A stretch of DNA of 64,000 bases, from positions 310,001 to 374,000 of the forward strand of contig CAJXNC010000001.1 in assembly GCA_913056125.1 (NCBI GenBank), read 5' to 3'. The stretch comes from an uncultured Altererythrobacter sp. GTDB lineage: Bacteria > Pseudomonadota > Alphaproteobacteria > Sphingomonadales > Sphingomonadaceae. Positions 1-7,773 of the stretch are shown here, piece after piece. The first letter of the stretch is position 1. The number at the start of each line of letters is the position of its first letter. Made by a program: the position numbers and the translations under genes. The notes below the pieces were generated by a model. The model had not been told where the DNA came from, did not search any database, and was given only the letters and a program-made list of their open reading frames with translations.

Positions 1-1
1 G

Positions 2-313
2 TTGGAAGACTGGACATCGCTCGAAGCCGCAGCGGATTTTGCCGCGCTGGAACACGTCAACGGCATCTTCATCGGCCATGGCGATCTGTTCCTTTCCAGC
101 GGCAAGCCATCGGGCGATGCTGCGGTAAAGGAACTGACTGCACAGGTGCTCGAAGCCACCAAGACGGCGGGTGTCTTCTCGGGCGCTGCCGCCGCCAATC
201 CGCAAGAGGCGAAGGCCTATCTCGACATGGGTTTCTCCCTCGTCATGGTCAGCAATGATACAACGCTGTTCGGCCGTGCGGCGGCCGAGGCGGTGAAAGC
301 AAGTCTGGAGTAA
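2..313 (+). CDS. HpcH/HpaI-type aldolase/citrate lyase family protein, C-terminal part (5' truncated by window)
   Basis: This is the last 103 codons of a gene that begins before the window; the frame is open to the window edge, so no start can be given. The segment carries the GIFIGHGDLF stretch typical of the late beta/alpha units of the HpcH/HpaI aldolase barrel, followed by a GAAAANPQEA stretch and the closing YLDMGFSLVMVSND strand and helix. Members of this family cleave 4-hydroxy-2-oxo acids to pyruvate and an aldehyde, using a divalent metal. It ends 4 bases before the next gene, so the two are probably co-transcribed. The exact substrate cannot be told from this fragment. Confidence 0.8.
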   Translation: MEDWTSLEAAADFAALEHVNGIFIGHGDLFLSSGKPSGDAAVKELTAQVLEATKTAGVFSGAAAANPQEAKAYLDMGFSLVMVSNDTTLFGRAAAEAVKASLE

Positions 314-317
314 ATGA

Positions 318-1211
318 ATGTACGAAGCCGACGATCCGCGTTCCGCCATGTCCGCCAAGGCCCCCGCTGGGGGTAGCGGGGCCTTCGGGCAGAGCACCTA
401 TGCGCGCTTCTATGCCGAGGAACCGCAGGAGACTGGCGAGGGCGTGAAGACCTGGTACACGCGCGGGCAGAATTTCGTGGTCTGCTATTCGGAAGTTCAG
501 GACGGCGCCGTGTTCGAGCGCAAGGGCCAGGCCGACGAATATGTCCTGTTGCTACATGACCGCGACACGAGTGCGCTGGTCGAGGCCAATGGCGAGAGCA
601 TAGAAGTGCCGGGCTTCACCATCACCATGGTGCCGCCGGGCGACAGCAAGGTCACCGTTCGCGGCAGCGGCACGGTGGTGCGGCTGATCTCGACGCAGAA
701 CGAAGACGTGGTGGCCAAGGTCTCCAACCCGGAGAAATATGCAGGTGAGCATCCGCATTGCCCGCCTTTCGAGCCATGGCCCACACCGGCGGACGGTTTC
801 CGCATCCGCAGCTACAGCCTCGATGTGCCCGACGAGCCGGGGCGCTTCGGCAAGATCTTCCGCTGCACCACTTTCATGGTCAATGTCTTCCCCAGCATGG
901 AAGCGCGCGACCTGACCAAGCTCTCTCCGCACCACCATGACGATTTCGAGCAATGCTCGCTCGCGCTGGATGGCTGGTACATGCACCACCTCCGCTGGCC
1001 CTGGACCGCGAACCTGCATGACTGGCAGGAGGACGAGCACGAGAAATGCGCTGCGCCTTCGGTCTGCGTGATCCCGCCGCGCGTGATCCACACCTCCGCC
1101 CCGTCAGAGCCCGATGCCAATGTGCTGGTGGACATCTTCGCCCCGCCGCGCGAGGACTTTTCCGACATGAAGGGCTGGGTGCTGAACGCGGACGATTATC
1201 CCCGAAAGTAG
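318..1211 (+). CDS. Cupin-superfamily protein (two cupin-like halves)
   Basis: The 297-residue protein starts at an ATG preceded by GGAG seven bases upstream, four bases after the aldolase stop. The C-terminal half has a histidine cluster (SPHHHDDFEQCS, about residues 204-215), then YMHHLRW and a late histidine in PPRVIHTSAP. These look like the metal-binding motifs of a beta-barrel cupin. The N-terminal half resembles a second, metal-poor cupin barrel (about residues 45-125). Such bicupins act as dioxygenases, isomerases or lyases on small acids. Next to an aldolase and a LigI-like hydrolase it probably serves the same catabolic route. No signal peptide is seen, so it is cytoplasmic. The specific reaction is unknown. 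Confidence 0.7.
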   Translation: MYEADDPRSAMSAKAPAGGSGAFGQSTYARFYAEEPQETGEGVKTWYTRGQNFVVCYSEVQDGAVFERKGQADEYVLLLHDRDTSALVEANGESIEVPGFTITMVPPGDSKVTVRGSGTVVRLISTQNEDVVAKVSNPEKYAGEHPHCPPFEPWPTPADGFRIRSYSLDVPDEPGRFGKIFRCTTFMVNVFPSMEARDLTKLSPHHHDDFEQCSLALDGWYMHHLRWPWTANLHDWQEDEHEKCAAPSVCVIPPRVIHTSAPSEPDANVLVDIFAPPREDFSDMKGWVLNADDYPRK

Positions 1212-1364
1212 CTTGCACCCACATTCAGCCCTAGCGGCCTGCAAATGGCAGTATTGCGCGCTTCCGGTGCTCACGACCCATCAGGTCGCTGCGCTCCGGG
1301 CCGCGAAACCCCACCATTTTCGGCTCGCTATCATCTGAATGTCGATACAAGCTTCGGTCGTCAA

Positions 1365-1372
1365 AAGGAGGT
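1365..1372 (+). promoter_or_regulatory. Strong Shine-Dalgarno site fixing the start of the LigI-like gene
   Basis: AAGGAGGT lies five bases before the ATG at 1378. It decides for that start over an upstream in-frame ATG at 1339, which has no such site. Confidence 0.8.
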
Positions 1373-1377
1373 CAGGC

Positions 1378-2217
1378 ATGGCTGAGCAGCGAGGTCCGCG
1401 GGTGGATTGCCATGCGCATGTCTTCGGCCCGGACCTGCCCGTCGTGCCCGGCGCATGGACCACTATCGACTACGCCTTCACGCCCGAGGACCTGCTGGCG
1501 CAGATGGATGCGCATGGGGTGGAGAAGGCCGCGCTTTCCGGCCTCTCGATCACCGGCAGCAACAACTCCTATCTGATCGAGGCACTGCGGGCACACCCGG
1601 ACAGGCTGTGCGGAACGGCGATCCTCGACGTGCCGGGCGATCTCGCCGCGATGAAGGCGCTGGCGACACAGGGTATTCGCGGCATCCGCCTGCAACTGGC
1701 CCGCGCGCCGGAGCTGCCCGATCTGGCGAGCGAGGAGTGGCGGACCATGCTGCGCCATGTCCGCGATCTCGGCTGGCATGTGCAACTGGCGCTGGAGGGG
1801 GATCGGATACCCTTGCTCCTTCCGCAGCTGATTGCATCGGGCGTCGATGTGGTGGTCGACCATTTCGGCCATCCTGACCCGTCCGACCCGCTCAACTGTC
1901 CCGGCCTCGCCGCCGTGCTGGCGGCGGTCGATACGGGTCGTTGCTGGGTCAAGATATCGGGCGGGTTCCGGCTGGCGGGGACCTCCTCATGGCAGGACCC
2001 GGAGGCCGATCTGTGGTCGGTTGCCGATGAGGTTGCACCCTACCTGCTGGAGCGCGTGGGGACTGATCGCCTGCTCTGGGGCAGCGACGCGCCCTTTGTC
2101 GGTTACGAGAAGCGGCTGAGCTATGATGCCGTGCTCGAAAGCTTTCACCGCTGGGTCCCCGATCCTGCGCAACGCGCGGAAATAGATGCGACGGGGCGGA
2201 AGTTCTATTTTGGCTAA
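1378..2217 (+). CDS. LigI-like amidohydrolase (2-pyrone-4,6-dicarboxylate lactonase family)
   Basis: The 279-residue TIM-barrel metallohydrolase is of the amidohydrolase_2 type. It opens with VDCHAHVFGPD, where Asp10, His12 and His14 form the metal-binding start of the barrel. It continues with GIRGIRLQL, VVVDHFGHPD and the terminal LLWGSDAPFVG stretch that supplies the last-strand aspartate. These match 2-pyrone-4,6-dicarboxylate lactonase (LigI), which opens a lactone to 4-oxalomesaconate in protocatechuate 4,5-cleavage, and related lactonases. Length is slightly under that of the characterised enzyme (about 293 residues). The neighbours (aldolase, cupin, the divergent-substrate operon downstream) indicate catabolism of oxygenated acids; whether pyrone dicarboxylate is the substrate is inference. 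Confidence 0.8.
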   Translation: MAEQRGPRVDCHAHVFGPDLPVVPGAWTTIDYAFTPEDLLAQMDAHGVEKAALSGLSITGSNNSYLIEALRAHPDRLCGTAILDVPGDLAAMKALATQGIRGIRLQLARAPELPDLASEEWRTMLRHVRDLGWHVQLALEGDRIPLLLPQLIASGVDVVVDHFGHPDPSDPLNCPGLAAVLAAVDTGRCWVKISGGFRLAGTSSWQDPEADLWSVADEVAPYLLERVGTDRLLWGSDAPFVGYEKRLSYDAVLESFHRWVPDPAQRAEIDATGRKFYFG

Positions 2218-2289
2218 GGGAGCTAAGATGACGCAATGTCCGCAATCGATCCAATTGCGGAGGTTAGCGACTGATGCAACAACGGGGCC

Positions 2290-2778
2290 ATGAGGTTTGC
2301 ATTCCACATGGTCCTGCTTGGATGCGTTGCGATCGCGGGCGGGTTTTGGATTGCGAAGAAATACAGTTCCTACGGCGCGTCCAACAATTCGCTTCTGCAA
2401 AACCTCGCTCGCCTCGGGGCGACGGACGTCTGTGAGATGTTTCCTGTGAGCTACGTTGGCACCCCGTTCGACAGGAGTGGGGAGCGGATCGCACCATCCA
2501 TGACGATCTATCTACGTGCCCCTGAAAATCAGCGACCAACAACCGGCGATGTGCTCGAAATTTTATTTCCGGAGCAACTGGAAGGCCGAGTGCGGTTCAC
2601 ACAAGCAACCAACGATGGATATGGGGGCAGCGGTTCGCTTGTGTGGATTGACGAAGCGCGTGAAGCGGAACTGGGATTGGCAGTCTGGGATTTCACCACT
2701 TCGGGATCGCTGCAATATAGCAATGGTAACACGCTGCTTTGGGGCGATTGCAGGAAGGCTCGTGATTTGACTGACTGA
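2290..2778 (+). CDS. Hypothetical protein with N-terminal membrane anchor
   Basis: I do not recognise this 162-residue protein. Residues 5-23 form one hydrophobic segment, either a signal peptide or an anchor. The rest is a soluble domain with two cysteines (in TDVCEMF and WGDCRK), which could form a disulfide outside the cytoplasm. The start ATG is preceded by GGGG. Base composition is visibly less GC-rich than its neighbours and codon choice is less biased, which suggests recent acquisition or low expression. It ends about 90 bases before the convergent BKACE gene. The absence of any family motif limits confidence that it is expressed. Confidence 0.55.
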   Translation: MRFAFHMVLLGCVAIAGGFWIAKKYSSYGASNNSLLQNLARLGATDVCEMFPVSYVGTPFDRSGERIAPSMTIYLRAPENQRPTTGDVLEILFPEQLEGRVRFTQATNDGYGGSGSLVWIDEAREAELGLAVWDFTTSGSLQYSNGNTLLWGDCRKARDLTD

Positions 2779-2865
2779 GTTTGATACCCAACTCTGTTAT
2801 TGCCGGACCGTCCGCTTTCCTCCCAAACCCTGCCATCGGGCAAGACGGCACACCGTCACCTCCCT

Positions 2866-3801
2866 CTAGAACCCCACCTGGTCGCCGCCCTTGAGGCCGA
2901 GGATTTCGCGCGCTTCGGCAGGTGTTGCCACCTCGCGGCCCAGCGCCTCGACAATTCCGCGCAGCTTGGTGACCTGCTGGGCATTGCTTTCTGCCAGTTC
3001 GCCCTTGCCGATATAGAGGCTGTCTTCCATGCCCACCCGCGCATGGCCGCCGAGCAGCACGCTCTGCGTGCAGAAATCCATCTGGTTCCTGCCCGCGGCA
3101 AAGGCGGAGAAGATGTAGTCGTCGCCGAACAGGCTGTCCGCCATGCTGACCATGTGGCTCATATTGCGCACATCCGCGCCCACCCCGCCAAGGATGCCGA
3201 AAATGCCCTGCACCATGAAGGGCGGGTCGATCAGGCCTTTGTCGGCGAAATGGGCAATCGTGTAGAGATGGCCGACATCGTAGCATTCGAATTCGAACTT
3301 CGTGCCGAACTCGCGCCCGACTTCGAGCATGATCCGCTCGATATAGGCATTGTCATTATACATGATCCGCCCGCGCGAGCTTTCGACATAGTCGCGTTCC
3401 CAATCATGCTGCCAGTTCTCGACGCGGTTTCCGGCGGCGGAGAAGTCGAAGATCAGCGGGCCCATGTTCAGCGAGCAGGCTTCGGGCTTGGCCGCCTTCG
3501 CGCCTTCCAGCCTGTCGTCCAGCGTCATCATCGCGCTGCCGCCGGTGGAGATATTGATTACCGCATCGCAGCTCTGCTTGATTCGCGGCAGGAAGCGCAT
3601 GAAGTCCTCCGCCTTGGGCGAGGGGCTGCCGTCTTCTTCCTTGCGGGCGTGAAGGTGCAGGATGGTCGCGCCAGCTTCCGCCGCGCCGATGGCCGCCTCG
3701 GCGATCTGGTCTGCCGTCACCGGCAGGTGCGGCGACATGCTCGGCGTATGGATCGAGCCGGTCGGCGCGCAGGTAATGATGACCTTCTTCGTTTTGCGCA
3801 T
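2866..3801 (-). CDS. Beta-keto acid cleavage enzyme (BKACE, DUF849 family)
   Basis: The 311-residue protein has the BKACE hallmarks: VIITCAPTGSIHTPSMSP at the N-terminus, then ILHLHAR, whose His49 and His51 are the expected zinc ligands, then ISTGGS and a late AAGRNQM stretch. The family (type enzyme Kce, 3-keto-5-aminohexanoate cleavage) condenses a beta-keto acid with acetyl-CoA, giving acetoacetate and the CoA ester of the shortened acid. The ATG at 3801 has GAGGAGG eight bases upstream. It is the last gene of a six-gene minus-strand operon, 12 bases after the aldehyde dehydrogenase. Substrate specificity in this family is very broad, so the keto acid used here is unknown. Confidence 0.88.
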   Translation of the reverse strand: MRKTKKVIITCAPTGSIHTPSMSPHLPVTADQIAEAAIGAAEAGATILHLHARKEEDGSPSPKAEDFMRFLPRIKQSCDAVINISTGGSAMMTLDDRLEGAKAAKPEACSLNMGPLIFDFSAAGNRVENWQHDWERDYVESSRGRIMYNDNAYIERIMLEVGREFGTKFEFECYDVGHLYTIAHFADKGLIDPPFMVQGIFGILGGVGADVRNMSHMVSMADSLFGDDYIFSAFAAGRNQMDFCTQSVLLGGHARVGMEDSLYIGKGELAESNAQQVTKLRGIVEALGREVATPAEAREILGLKGGDQVGF

Positions 3802-3813
3802 CGCCAGTCCTCC

Positions 3814-5271
3814 TCAGAGCCCCGCCTGGCAGACATATTTGACGTTGAGATACTCCTCCAGACCGTGATGCGAGCCTTCCTTCCCGAGGCCGGACATCTT
3901 GACCCCGCCGAAGGGTGCATGTGCGCTCGAAATAAGGCCGGTATTGATGCCGACCATGCCTGTCTGGAACTGCCGCGCGGCCTTCGCGATCGTCGCCTGG
4001 TCGCTGGTGCAGAAATATCCCGCGAGGCCGAAGGGCGTGTTGTTGGCGAGGGCAATTCCCTCCTCAACCGTGTCGAAGGCAATTACGGCGGCCAGCGGTC
4101 CGAAGGTCTCCTCTCGCGTCAATTGCGCATCCTTGGCGACGCCGGCCAGCAGGGTGGGTCGCGAAAGCCGCCCGCCCGGTGACGGGCCCCCGGCAAGGCA
4201 CTGTGCGCCGCCGGCAATGGCCTCCTCCCGGTGGCTGTCGATCTTCGCCACTGCGCGCTCGTCGATCACCGGGCCGACAGTGTTGCTCTCGTCGAAGCCG
4301 TCGCCCACCGTCATTGCGCCGATCTTCTCTGCCAGTGCGGAGACGAAACGGTCATGGATGCCCTTTTGGGCATAAATGCGATTGGCGGCGATGCAGCTTT
4401 GCCCGCCATTGCGGAATTTCGCGGTTAGCGCGGCATCCACCGCGACTTCGAGATCGGCATCGTCGAAAGCCACGAACGGAGCGTTGCCGCCCAGTTCCAG
4501 GCTGGTGCGCTTCATCGTTGCCGCGCATTGCTCTGCCAACAGCACGCCCACCGGGGTCGAGCCGGTGAAGCTGAGCTTACGCACCGTCATGCTGGAAGTC
4601 AGCGCGCCGCCAATCGCCCGGGCCTCGCCGGTCACGATGTTGACGACGCCCGGCGGAACACCCGCCTCCTCACCCAGCTTGGCGAAGGCGAGCGCGGTCA
4701 GCGGCGTGAGTTCGGAGGGCTTGCAGACCACGGTGCATCCTGCGGCCAGCGCCGGGGCAACCTTGCGACTGAGCATGGCCAGCGGAAAGTTCCACGGAGT
4801 GATCAGTGCGCAGACGCCAACAGGTTCGCGCTCCGCCAGCAGGCGGCGGCCGGGTATGGGCGAAGGAATGATCTCTCCCAGAGCGCGGGTTGCCTCGTCG
4901 GCATAGAATTCCATGTAGGAATTGCCGTAGTCGATCTCGCCCTGCGCCTCGCGGATCGACTTGCCGTTTTCGCGCGTGATCAGCGTCGCCAGGTCGTCAC
5001 GATGCAGCTCGATCAGTTCCCACCAGCGGCGCAGGATAGCCCCGCGCTCGCGTGCCGGGCGCGCGGCCCAGGTAGGCAATGCCTCCGACGCCGCCTCGAT
5101 TGCGGCCTGCGTTTCCGCTTCGCCCAGATTGGGGACCTGGCCGAAATCCTCCAGGGTGAAGGGATCGTCCACCGCGATGGGCGCGGCATTGCCGCCCAGC
5201 CATGTTCCACCGATCAGGCAGCGGGATTCGAGCAGGTCGGTTTCGTTCAGTTGGCCGCGTTGCTGGCTCAT
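3814..5271 (-). CDS. NAD(P)-dependent aldehyde dehydrogenase, succinate-semialdehyde type
   Basis: The 485-residue protein is a full-length ALDH. It has the cofactor-site TPWNFPLAM (Asn161), FTGSTPVG, the general base Glu259 in LELGGNAP and the catalytic Cys293 in GGQSCIAANR. The latter stretch and the N-terminal GTW-type opening match GabD-like succinate-semialdehyde dehydrogenases best. It would oxidise a semialdehyde or other omega-oxo acid to the acid. The start overlaps the stop of the NTF2-like gene by four bases (ATGA), so translation is coupled. In this operon the alcohol dehydrogenase could make the aldehyde that this enzyme oxidises. GabD-type ALDHs are hard to assign to one substrate by sequence. 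Confidence 0.88.
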   Translation of the reverse strand: MSQQRGQLNETDLLESRCLIGGTWLGGNAAPIAVDDPFTLEDFGQVPNLGEAETQAAIEAASEALPTWAARPARERGAILRRWWELIELHRDDLATLITRENGKSIREAQGEIDYGNSYMEFYADEATRALGEIIPSPIPGRRLLAEREPVGVCALITPWNFPLAMLSRKVAPALAAGCTVVCKPSELTPLTALAFAKLGEEAGVPPGVVNIVTGEARAIGGALTSSMTVRKLSFTGSTPVGVLLAEQCAATMKRTSLELGGNAPFVAFDDADLEVAVDAALTAKFRNGGQSCIAANRIYAQKGIHDRFVSALAEKIGAMTVGDGFDESNTVGPVIDERAVAKIDSHREEAIAGGAQCLAGGPSPGGRLSRPTLLAGVAKDAQLTREETFGPLAAVIAFDTVEEGIALANNTPFGLAGYFCTSDQATIAKAARQFQTGMVGINTGLISSAHAPFGGVKMSGLGKEGSHHGLEEYLNVKYVCQAGL

Positions 5272-5732
5272 TTGTCCTCGTCATCGAGTGAGGGATTGGT
5301 GATCGGCGTATCGCTTTCGAACAGGTGTTCGAAACGCCGATAGGTGCACAGCCACTGTCCGTCGACCCTGCGAAAACGATCGGTCGCGAGCGAGATCGTC
5401 ACCGGCACATGGCTGGGCAGGGGCCTCACCCCGTCCTTGGCATAGAGGAACAGGAAATTGGTCGCCTCTGCCTCGTCCTCGCCTGTGAAGCGGGCACGGA
5501 AATTGGTGAAGCTGTGGACCGAAAGGCGGTCCCCGCGCTCGCGCCGCCAGTCATAGAAAGCCTGGATCTTGTCGCGCCCGATATAGGAGGCGAACTGGCC
5601 GTGGAACTCGGCATCCTCGGTGTAATATGCGCTTGCCCCGGCACCGCCGTGGAAGTCGATCTCGTGCCAGTAATCGGCAAGGATCAGCGACAAGTCATTG
5701 TTGAGTTCTCTTAGGTCCGTTTGTGCGCTCAT
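5268..5732 (-). CDS. NTF2-like / SnoaL-type small protein
   Basis: The 154-residue protein fits the NTF2-like alpha+beta barrel: an N-terminal helix (LRELNNDLSLILADYWHEID), a YTEDAEFHG strand, IGRDKIQAFYDWRRER, then a curved sheet ending in WLCTYRRFEHLF. Family members are small-molecule isomerases, dehydratases or hydroxylase accessory subunits, and many are uncharacterised. It sits between the SDR (sharing one base, TGATG) and the ALDH (four-base overlap), inside a six-gene catabolic operon. A role in isomerising or dehydrating a pathway intermediate is plausible but is inference. Confidence 0.7.
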   Translation of the reverse strand: MSAQTDLRELNNDLSLILADYWHEIDFHGGAGASAYYTEDAEFHGQFASYIGRDKIQAFYDWRRERGDRLSVHSFTNFRARFTGEDEAEATNFLFLYAKDGVRPLPSHVPVTISLATDRFRRVDGQWLCTYRRFEHLFESDTPITNPSLDDEDK

Positions 5733-6469
5733 CAGGCCCCCCCGCCTGCATTGATATTGGCTGCGGTGATGTAGCTCGCCTCATCCGATGCGAGGAACAG
5801 AATGGCCGAGGCGATTTCCTCCGGCTGGCCGACACGCTGCATGGCGACGAGTTTGCCCGCGACCTGCTGGCGTTCCGGGCTAAGCATTTCGGTGGCGACA
5901 GGTCCGGGCGAGACGCAGTTCACGCGAATGCCTTCGGTCGCGACTTCGCGCGCCAGCCCTACGGCAAAGCTGTTCACGCCGCCCTTGCTCGCGGCATACC
6001 AGACGTGGAAATTGGGTGAGCCACGATCGGAGGCGCGCGAGGAGACAAATGTGATCGAGCCGCCCTTGCCACCCCTTTCGGTAGACATGCGGCGCACCGC
6101 CTCGCGCGCGCAGAGCATGGCGCCGGTCAGGTTCACCTCGACCGTGGAGCGCAGCGCCTCGGCACTGGCATCGGCCAGCTTGCTTTCACCGCCAGTTACG
6201 CCGCTCGAATAGACGACGGCATCAAGCGTTCCGAGCGAAGCCGCCTTGTCGAACAGGGCGATGATCTCGTCCTCATTGGCGACATCGCACTTCACCGCCA
6301 CGGCGCCGCCTCCAGCCGCCTCGATCTCATCGACAACACCCTGCGCCGCATCGGCTCCGCTGGCATAGGTCAGCACGACGAGATAGCCGCGCTCCGCCGC
6401 CATTTTCGCAGTGGCTGCACCGATCCCCCGGCTGCCGCCGATTACCACGAGGATTTTCGGACCGCTCAT
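5732..6469 (-). CDS. SDR-family oxidoreductase
   Basis: The 245-residue classical short-chain dehydrogenase has the cofactor loop GGSRGIGAAT (residues 11-20), CDV (61-63) for the adenine ring, catalytic Ser at 143/144, Tyr158 and Lys162 (WYAASKGG), and the PGPVATEM segment. The usual NNAG motif is YSSGV here. It probably oxidises a hydroxy acid or reduces a keto acid with NAD(P), for example making the beta-keto acid that the BKACE downstream cleaves (inference). Its start overlaps the MFS gene stop by four bases and its own stop is fused to the NTF2-like start. Confidence 0.88.
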   Translation of the reverse strand: MSGPKILVVIGGSRGIGAATAKMAAERGYLVVLTYASGADAAQGVVDEIEAAGGGAVAVKCDVANEDEIIALFDKAASLGTLDAVVYSSGVTGGESKLADASAEALRSTVEVNLTGAMLCAREAVRRMSTERGGKGGSITFVSSRASDRGSPNFHVWYAASKGGVNSFAVGLAREVATEGIRVNCVSPGPVATEMLSPERQQVAGKLVAMQRVGQPEEIASAILFLASDEASYITAANINAGGGA

Positions 6470-7773
6470 GATGCCTGCTCCTTACCGTCCATCTCGTCCA
6501 CGGAATGAAGAGCGCGTCCTACTGTTTCGGGCAAGATGAAAGTCGGAATCAGCGCCAGCACGATACCGACAATCGCCATGGTCGCCATGGCAGCGGACAG
6601 TTCCATATACATTGCCACGAGCGGCACGGCGGTGATGAACAGGGCGGCGCCAGCGCGGCCCGAATTGTAGGCAAAGGCCTGCCCGTTGCCGCGCATTTCG
6701 GTCGGGAAAAGCTCGGTGAAATAGGGACCGAAGCTGGCATAGAGGCCGAACTGGAAAAAGCCGTAGATCATGCCGATGGGGATCAGCAGCCAGAGATTGT
6801 CGCCCCACGGCCCCCACAGATAGACTGCCGCCATGATCAGGAAGCCGAAGCCGTAAATGCGGAACACTGCACGACGGCCAAGGATGTCGCTGAAATAGCT
6901 GTTGACCATCACACCGATAAAGCCGCCAGCGGAATTGATCATCACCAGATAGCCGGTGACGGCCGTTGCCAGCCCGCGCTCGTCGGAGAGGAAGGAGGCG
7001 ATATAGGTCGCCACCGAATAGGCCGCGCCCTGCACGCCGAGAGAAAGCATGGAGGCGAGCAGCGTGATTGCCACTACCTTGCGTCCGAAGATCGCGGCAA
7101 GACTCGATTGGCGGTTCTCGGCGATCTGCTTTTCGCGGGTCTTCTTGTAGATATCCGCATCGTCCGATCCGCGCCGGATGAAGAAGATCAGCAGGGCCGG
7201 GGCGAGGCCGATCCAGAAGGCGATGCGCCAGCCCATATCCGGGTCGAACATGGCGGCGACGGGACCAGCCAGCACGGCGGCAATGGCCGAGCCGATAGGG
7301 GCACCCGCCTGTACCGCGCCTACGGCCTTGCCGCGGTGCTTGGGGTTGATCATCTCTCCCAGCAGGATCGCGCCTACCGCCCATTCCGCACCGAAGCCGA
7401 GGCCGTGCAGCACGCGGATTACCAGCATCTGCTCGTATGTCTGCGCAAAGCCCGAGAGGAAGGAGAAGACCGAGAACCACAGGATCGTCAGCGCGAGGAT
7501 ACGCGCGCGGCCGAAACGGTCGCACAGCCAGCCGCCCAGCCACCCACCCACGGCGGCGGAGAAATAGCTGGCACTGGCGATGGACCCTGCTTCGGTCAGC
7601 GTGATGCCCAACGATACGGTGAGCAGCGGGATGAGGTATTGGTAAACCTGCGCGTCGGCTGCATCCATCACCCAGCCCGCACCGCAGGTCCAGAAGACAC
7701 GGCGGGTCTTGCCGTTTGCCTCGCGATACCAGCCAAACAGGCTCCGGTCGGGTTTCTCGTTCGTGTCGCTCAT
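6466..7773 (-). CDS. MFS transporter, organic/aromatic acid type
   Basis: The 435-residue permease has about twelve hydrophobic segments and the sugar/acid-transporter signatures: GGWLGGWLCDRFGRAR between helices 2 and 3, RVLHGLGFGAEWAVG in helix 4, and PETVGR at the end. It resembles the AAHS and sialate/dicarboxylate families that import carboxylates with protons. It lies second in the six-gene operon, starting at the base where the alcohol dehydrogenase stop ends, and therefore probably imports the substrate of the pathway. The exact substrate is not visible. Confidence 0.88.
   Translation of the reverse strand: MSDTNEKPDRSLFGWYREANGKTRRVFWTCGAGWVMDAADAQVYQYLIPLLTVSLGITLTEAGSIASASYFSAAVGGWLGGWLCDRFGRARILALTILWFSVFSFLSGFAQTYEQMLVIRVLHGLGFGAEWAVGAILLGEMINPKHRGKAVGAVQAGAPIGSAIAAVLAGPVAAMFDPDMGWRIAFWIGLAPALLIFFIRRGSDDADIYKKTREKQIAENRQSSLAAIFGRKVVAITLLASMLSLGVQGAAYSVATYIASFLSDERGLATAVTGYLVMINSAGGFIGVMVNSYFSDILGRRAVFRIYGFGFLIMAAVYLWGPWGDNLWLLIPIGMIYGFFQFGLYASFGPYFTELFPTEMRGNGQAFAYNSGRAGAALFITAVPLVAMYMELSAAMATMAIVGIVLALIPTFILPETVGRALHSVDEMDGKEQAS

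Noticed and set aside
1274-1288. CGACC-CATCA-GGTCG inverted repeat in the gap before the LigI-like gene
   Set aside because: Short arms, no T-run and no repeat elsewhere noticed; expected by chance in GC-rich DNA.
2800-4182. Long open frame of 460 codons on the plus strand
   Set aside because: It is antisense to the BKACE and aldehyde dehydrogenase genes, whose motifs are complete; the frame is a GC-skew shadow.
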